From NCBI GenBank assembly GCA_963555835.3, contig CAUVWZ020000001.1, forward strand, positions 248,001 to 312,000: DNA of 64,000 nt, in the 5' to 3' direction. Shown one piece after another: positions 61,550 to 64,000 of this stretch. The translations under genes were made by a program, and so were the position numbers. This stretch comes from JAPUME01 sp027294185 (GTDB lineage: Bacteria > Acidobacteriota > Terriglobia > UBA7540 > JAPUME01). How positions within the stretch are numbered: the first letter of the stretch is position 1; each line of letters begins with the position of its first letter. Under the pieces are notes generated by a model, which was not told the origin of the DNA, made no database searches, and saw only the letters and a list, made by a program, of their open reading frames with translations.

Positions 61550-64000
61550 TTAGAAATGGAGCTTCAACGCCATCTGAACCTGCCTCGGAGGGATTGAGGT
61601 ACTCCCTATGGTTCCGAACGAGGTAGGATCGTTGCTGTTCGTTGACGGTCCTCCGAAAATGACCCGATTGAACAGATTGAAAAACTCGGCGCGGAATTCG
61701 AGCTTGATGGACTCCGTGAACTGGATAAATTTGAAGAGCGTGATGTCCTCCTGGTAGGTGGCAAACCTGCGCGCGTCGGAGATGCGCGGCCCGAGGTTCC
61801 CACGAGTAAAGGCACTCGGTTGGGAAAACGCATTGATGTTCAAGTACAGATCGGTGGCTGGGTCAAAATTACTATTGCTGTTCACAACGGGGACTCCCGA
61901 GACCCGGTTCGGGCGATTCGATCCGCCGAAGAGGGGCAAAGCGGGTCCGCCTCCGATACCCAGCGGAGTTCCTGCGAAGTAGCGCGCGATCCCAGCCACT
62001 TGCCATCCGCCGATGATCTTTCCTGCCGCGCCGCCCGTATTGGCAAAGCGTTTGCCTGGTCCAAACGGCAGCTCATAAACAGAGCTGACGACCAGATTCT
62101 GGGAGATGTCATTGGGCCCTATCGCCCACTCCAATCCGCGCTGCTCGGTGAAGGGTGGCCTCGCCTGGCCGGAGCTAAATGCGTTACCGCCGGCATTGGA
62201 AAGGGTTTTGGAACCCGTGTAGCTGATCAAGAATTGCAATCCCTGGGAAAAGCGCTTCTGGACCTTCAGTTGGAAGCCGTGATACGAGTTCCCGCCCGTG
62301 GGTTCTTGAAAGTGGTTGACGTTCAGGTACTGCGGGAAAGGCCGAAGCGCTTGCGCCAGCGTACCCGAAAAACCCGAGAAAGGCGCGGTGAAACCTGCTG
62401 CGACAACTGCGGGATCAGTGATGTCGAGGGTAAACAGTGGATTATTGGTTGAAGAAAGGAACGACATCGGCACCTGATTGATCGTCTCCAGACCTGCCGC
62501 CAGGTTGACACCCTTCTGACCCACGTAGGCAGCATCTATCATTATGTTGCCCGGAAGTTCGCGTTGCACGCTCAAGTTCCAGCTATGAGCTTGCGCTGTC
62601 TTGTGGGAATTCGAGTTGATGTAATCGATTTGGGAGCCGTTTTGGAGCGAAGGATCCAGATCCGGCAGGTTAAGGACTACCGGAGCGGGTCCCCTATCCA
62701 AATCAAAGGCGCCGGTCAGACCAGCATCCGGCGTTTCATCGAAGAATACGAAGAAATGGCCACTTCCCACAGCTCCCACCACGTTTCCGTCGGCCGCGTT
62801 GCCGTTGGTTTGGGAATAGTAAATCCCATAGCCCGCCCGTAGAACGGTCTTTTCGTTGAGCTGATAAGCAAGACCGAGACGGGGCGCCACGTCCATTTCT
62901 GTTTTCGCAAAGCGCCTGCTTCCGGTTCTCCCCGAACCTGATCCGGCAAAAGCCAGGGCCCCGGGGATCCCTCCGGCGGCGGGATTGGCTAGGTTAAAGT
63001 CCAACGAGCTGAGTCTGTCGTACGACTCGGCAAGGGGAACCGGAACCTCGAAGCGAACCCCGATATTCATGGTCAGCTTGGGAGTCACTTTGAAAGAATC
63101 CTGGATATACGCCGCATAGTACCCATTGCGCATGCCGCGAGGATTCACTCCTCTCTCCTGGCGCATCTCGGCTACCTGCCCCGTCATGAAGCTGGCAAAC
63201 GCGTGGCCGAGGCCGGCGAAGTTGGGATCACTAAGAGCGGCGCTTGAGGTGGCTCGGCTGTCGAACTTAAACACCCCTTGGCACTGCAGGCAATAGTTTA
63301 CGTTATATTGGTAGTTCCGGAAGTCAACTCCGGTCTTGATCGTATGCTTCCCCTTAATCCAGGTCAAATTATCGACGAAGTTGTAGGTGTTACCCCTTTC
63401 AAGCGTTATGTCCCAATTTCCTCCAAAGGCTTGGTATCCGTCGACACGCATGCTTGGAACACCCAATCCCGGACCCGATGTCACGTTCGGGATTTGGTAG
63501 AAGGCGGCATTGTCAAAGCCGACCGCTGCGTCCGGAGGGAAGAAATCCGACCGCCGCCTGCCATAGCCGATCCCCACATGGTGAACCAGGGTAGGCGAAA
63601 TGAAGAAGTCGTGGTTGAGCCGCAAACCCCGTCCCGCCTCATCGTTGATAAAACCGTTATCCAGCGGGCCCGGCATAGCTCCGTTTTGGGTCCTTACGTT
63701 CTCTTGTATCCACATGCTGTAGGCGATCTTCTGCCGGCCGGAGATGTTGTGGTCGATCTTGATGCTCCAATCCCAATCATCCACAGGCTGGGAAGAGCGC
63801 GCGAGAAAATTGTTGGTGAGCCGACCCGAGAGATCAGGATTAGGAAGCAGGTTGGCTGCCTGTAACGCCACTGAACTAAGGTCGCCTGCAGGAATCACAT
63901 TACCGGGATAGGGTACCCCGTTCGCGTCGTGGATCAGGATCGGGCTATCCGCTCCCGTTAAGTTAGTGTCCAATAACTCGGAAAAATCCCCCTGCTTCAT
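61550..64000 (-). CDS. Oar-like TonB-dependent receptor, 5' end outside window
   Basis: 816 residues of the C-terminal part; the N-terminal signal, regulatory domain and part of the plug lie beyond the window. The frame is open to the last base (ends inside MKQGDFSELLDTNLTGADSP). Barrel segments: PYPGNVIPAGDLSSVALQAA, YNFVDNLTWIKGKHTIKTGV, YAAYIQDSFKVTPKLTMNIG, VRFEVPVPLAESYDRLSSLD, FEWAIGP-like strands, and terminal PPRQVQMALKLHF. The closing aromatic residue is typical of outer-membrane insertion. Same class as the gene at 1275 but clearly diverged. It is the last gene before a strong terminator. Confidence 0.88.
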   Translation of the reverse strand: MKQGDFSELLDTNLTGADSPILIHDANGVPYPGNVIPAGDLSSVALQAANLLPNPDLSGRLTNNFLARSSQPVDDWDWSIKIDHNISGRQKIAYSMWIQENVRTQNGAMPGPLDNGFINDEAGRGLRLNHDFFISPTLVHHVGIGYGRRRSDFFPPDAAVGFDNAAFYQIPNVTSGPGLGVPSMRVDGYQAFGGNWDITLERGNTYNFVDNLTWIKGKHTIKTGVDFRNYQYNVNYCLQCQGVFKFDSRATSSAALSDPNFAGLGHAFASFMTGQVAEMRQERGVNPRGMRNGYYAAYIQDSFKVTPKLTMNIGVRFEVPVPLAESYDRLSSLDFNLANPAAGGIPGALAFAGSGSGRTGSRRFAKTEMDVAPRLGLAYQLNEKTVLRAGYGIYYSQTNGNAADGNVVGAVGSGHFFVFFDETPDAGLTGAFDLDRGPAPVVLNLPDLDPSLQNGSQIDYINSNSHKTAQAHSWNLSVQRELPGNIMIDAAYVGQKGVNLAAGLETINQVPMSFLSSTNNPLFTLDITDPAVVAAGFTAPFSGFSGTLAQALRPFPQYLNVNHFQEPTGGNSYHGFQLKVQKRFSQGLQFLISYTGSKTLSNAGGNAFSSGQARPPFTEQRGLEWAIGPNDISQNLVVSSVYELPFGPGKRFANTGGAAGKIIGGWQVAGIARYFAGTPLGIGGGPALPLFGGSNRPNRVSGVPVVNSNSNFDPATDLYLNINAFSQPSAFTRGNLGPRISDARRFATYQEDITLFKFIQFTESIKLEFRAEFFNLFNRVIFGGPSTNSNDPTSFGTIGSTSIPPRQVQMALKLHF

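Noticed and set aside
1..64000. CRISPR array, prophage or rRNA operon
   Set aside because: No regularly spaced repeats, phage structural genes or rRNA-like sequence were seen.

Overview
The window looks like a chromosomal segment of a Gram-negative heterotroph, most probably Acidobacteriota of the Solibacter/Bryobacter kind. This is an inference from gene families and not a phylogeny. Supporting it are two large Oar-like outer-membrane receptors with a carboxypeptidase-regulatory N-terminal domain, two pairs of 'planctomycete-type' cytochrome c/DUF1549/DUF1553 (PSD1) plus DUF1501 proteins, VCBS/FG-GAP proteins ending in ASPIC/UnbV, gluconate-dehydrogenase-like GMC oxidoreductases, and an unusual Nramp-like transporter. 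A Planctomycetota source is less likely because the Oar-type receptors are typical of acidobacteria.

Layout. 1-9.4 kb: a FadR-type GntR regulator broken by a one-base frameshift, divergent from an Oar-like receptor, then PSD1 and DUF1501 pair 1. 9.5-16 kb: a fossil IS5-like transposase and half an SDR, then a tight operon SDR - RraA-like aldolase - DUF1932 dehydrogenase - SDR, a small secreted protein and a divergent Nramp-family transporter. 16.3-18.4 kb: a GH97 glycosidase with a perfect palindromic candidate operator upstream. 18.4-22.5 kb: an IS graveyard (IS256 fragment, beta-propeller pseudogene, intact IS3-family element with a -1 slippery heptamer, decayed second IS256-type element). 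22.8-25.8 kb: a conserved core of tRNA-Met, rnr (RNase R) and tRNA-Leu. 26-30.7 kb: two GMC oxidoreductases with a gluconate-dehydrogenase subunit-3-like protein and a DUF4440-type lipoprotein. 31-41.3 kb: metabolic genes (amidohydrolase, CocE-like hydrolase, a stub of a third GMC gene, Zn-dehydrogenase with E1 alpha/beta of a 2-oxo acid dehydrogenase, Tat-exported barrel protein, threonine-aldolase-like enzyme). 41.4-46.1 kb: three TPR genes, the largest fused to VCBS and ASPIC/UnbV. 46.8-50.7 kb: fdhA with a clear terminator, an exported GlcG/HbpS protein, an IS1380 fragment and a gene tail. 50.7-64 kb: PSD1/DUF1501 pair 2, a sulfatase, a second VCBS-ASPIC/UnbV protein, a large TPR protein and a second Oar-like receptor cut by the window edge.

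How the genes may work together (inference): most large products carry export signals and many are paired as receptor / cytochrome / alkaline-phosphatase-fold / hydrolase sets, which fits uptake and extracytoplasmic oxidation or desulfation of complex, probably sugar-derived, substrates. The cytoplasmic SDR, aldolase and dehydrogenase genes would then process the products. Mobile elements and gene stubs sit between these cassettes, suggesting they are gained, lost and duplicated as units. No rRNA, CRISPR array, prophage or replication origin was seen.
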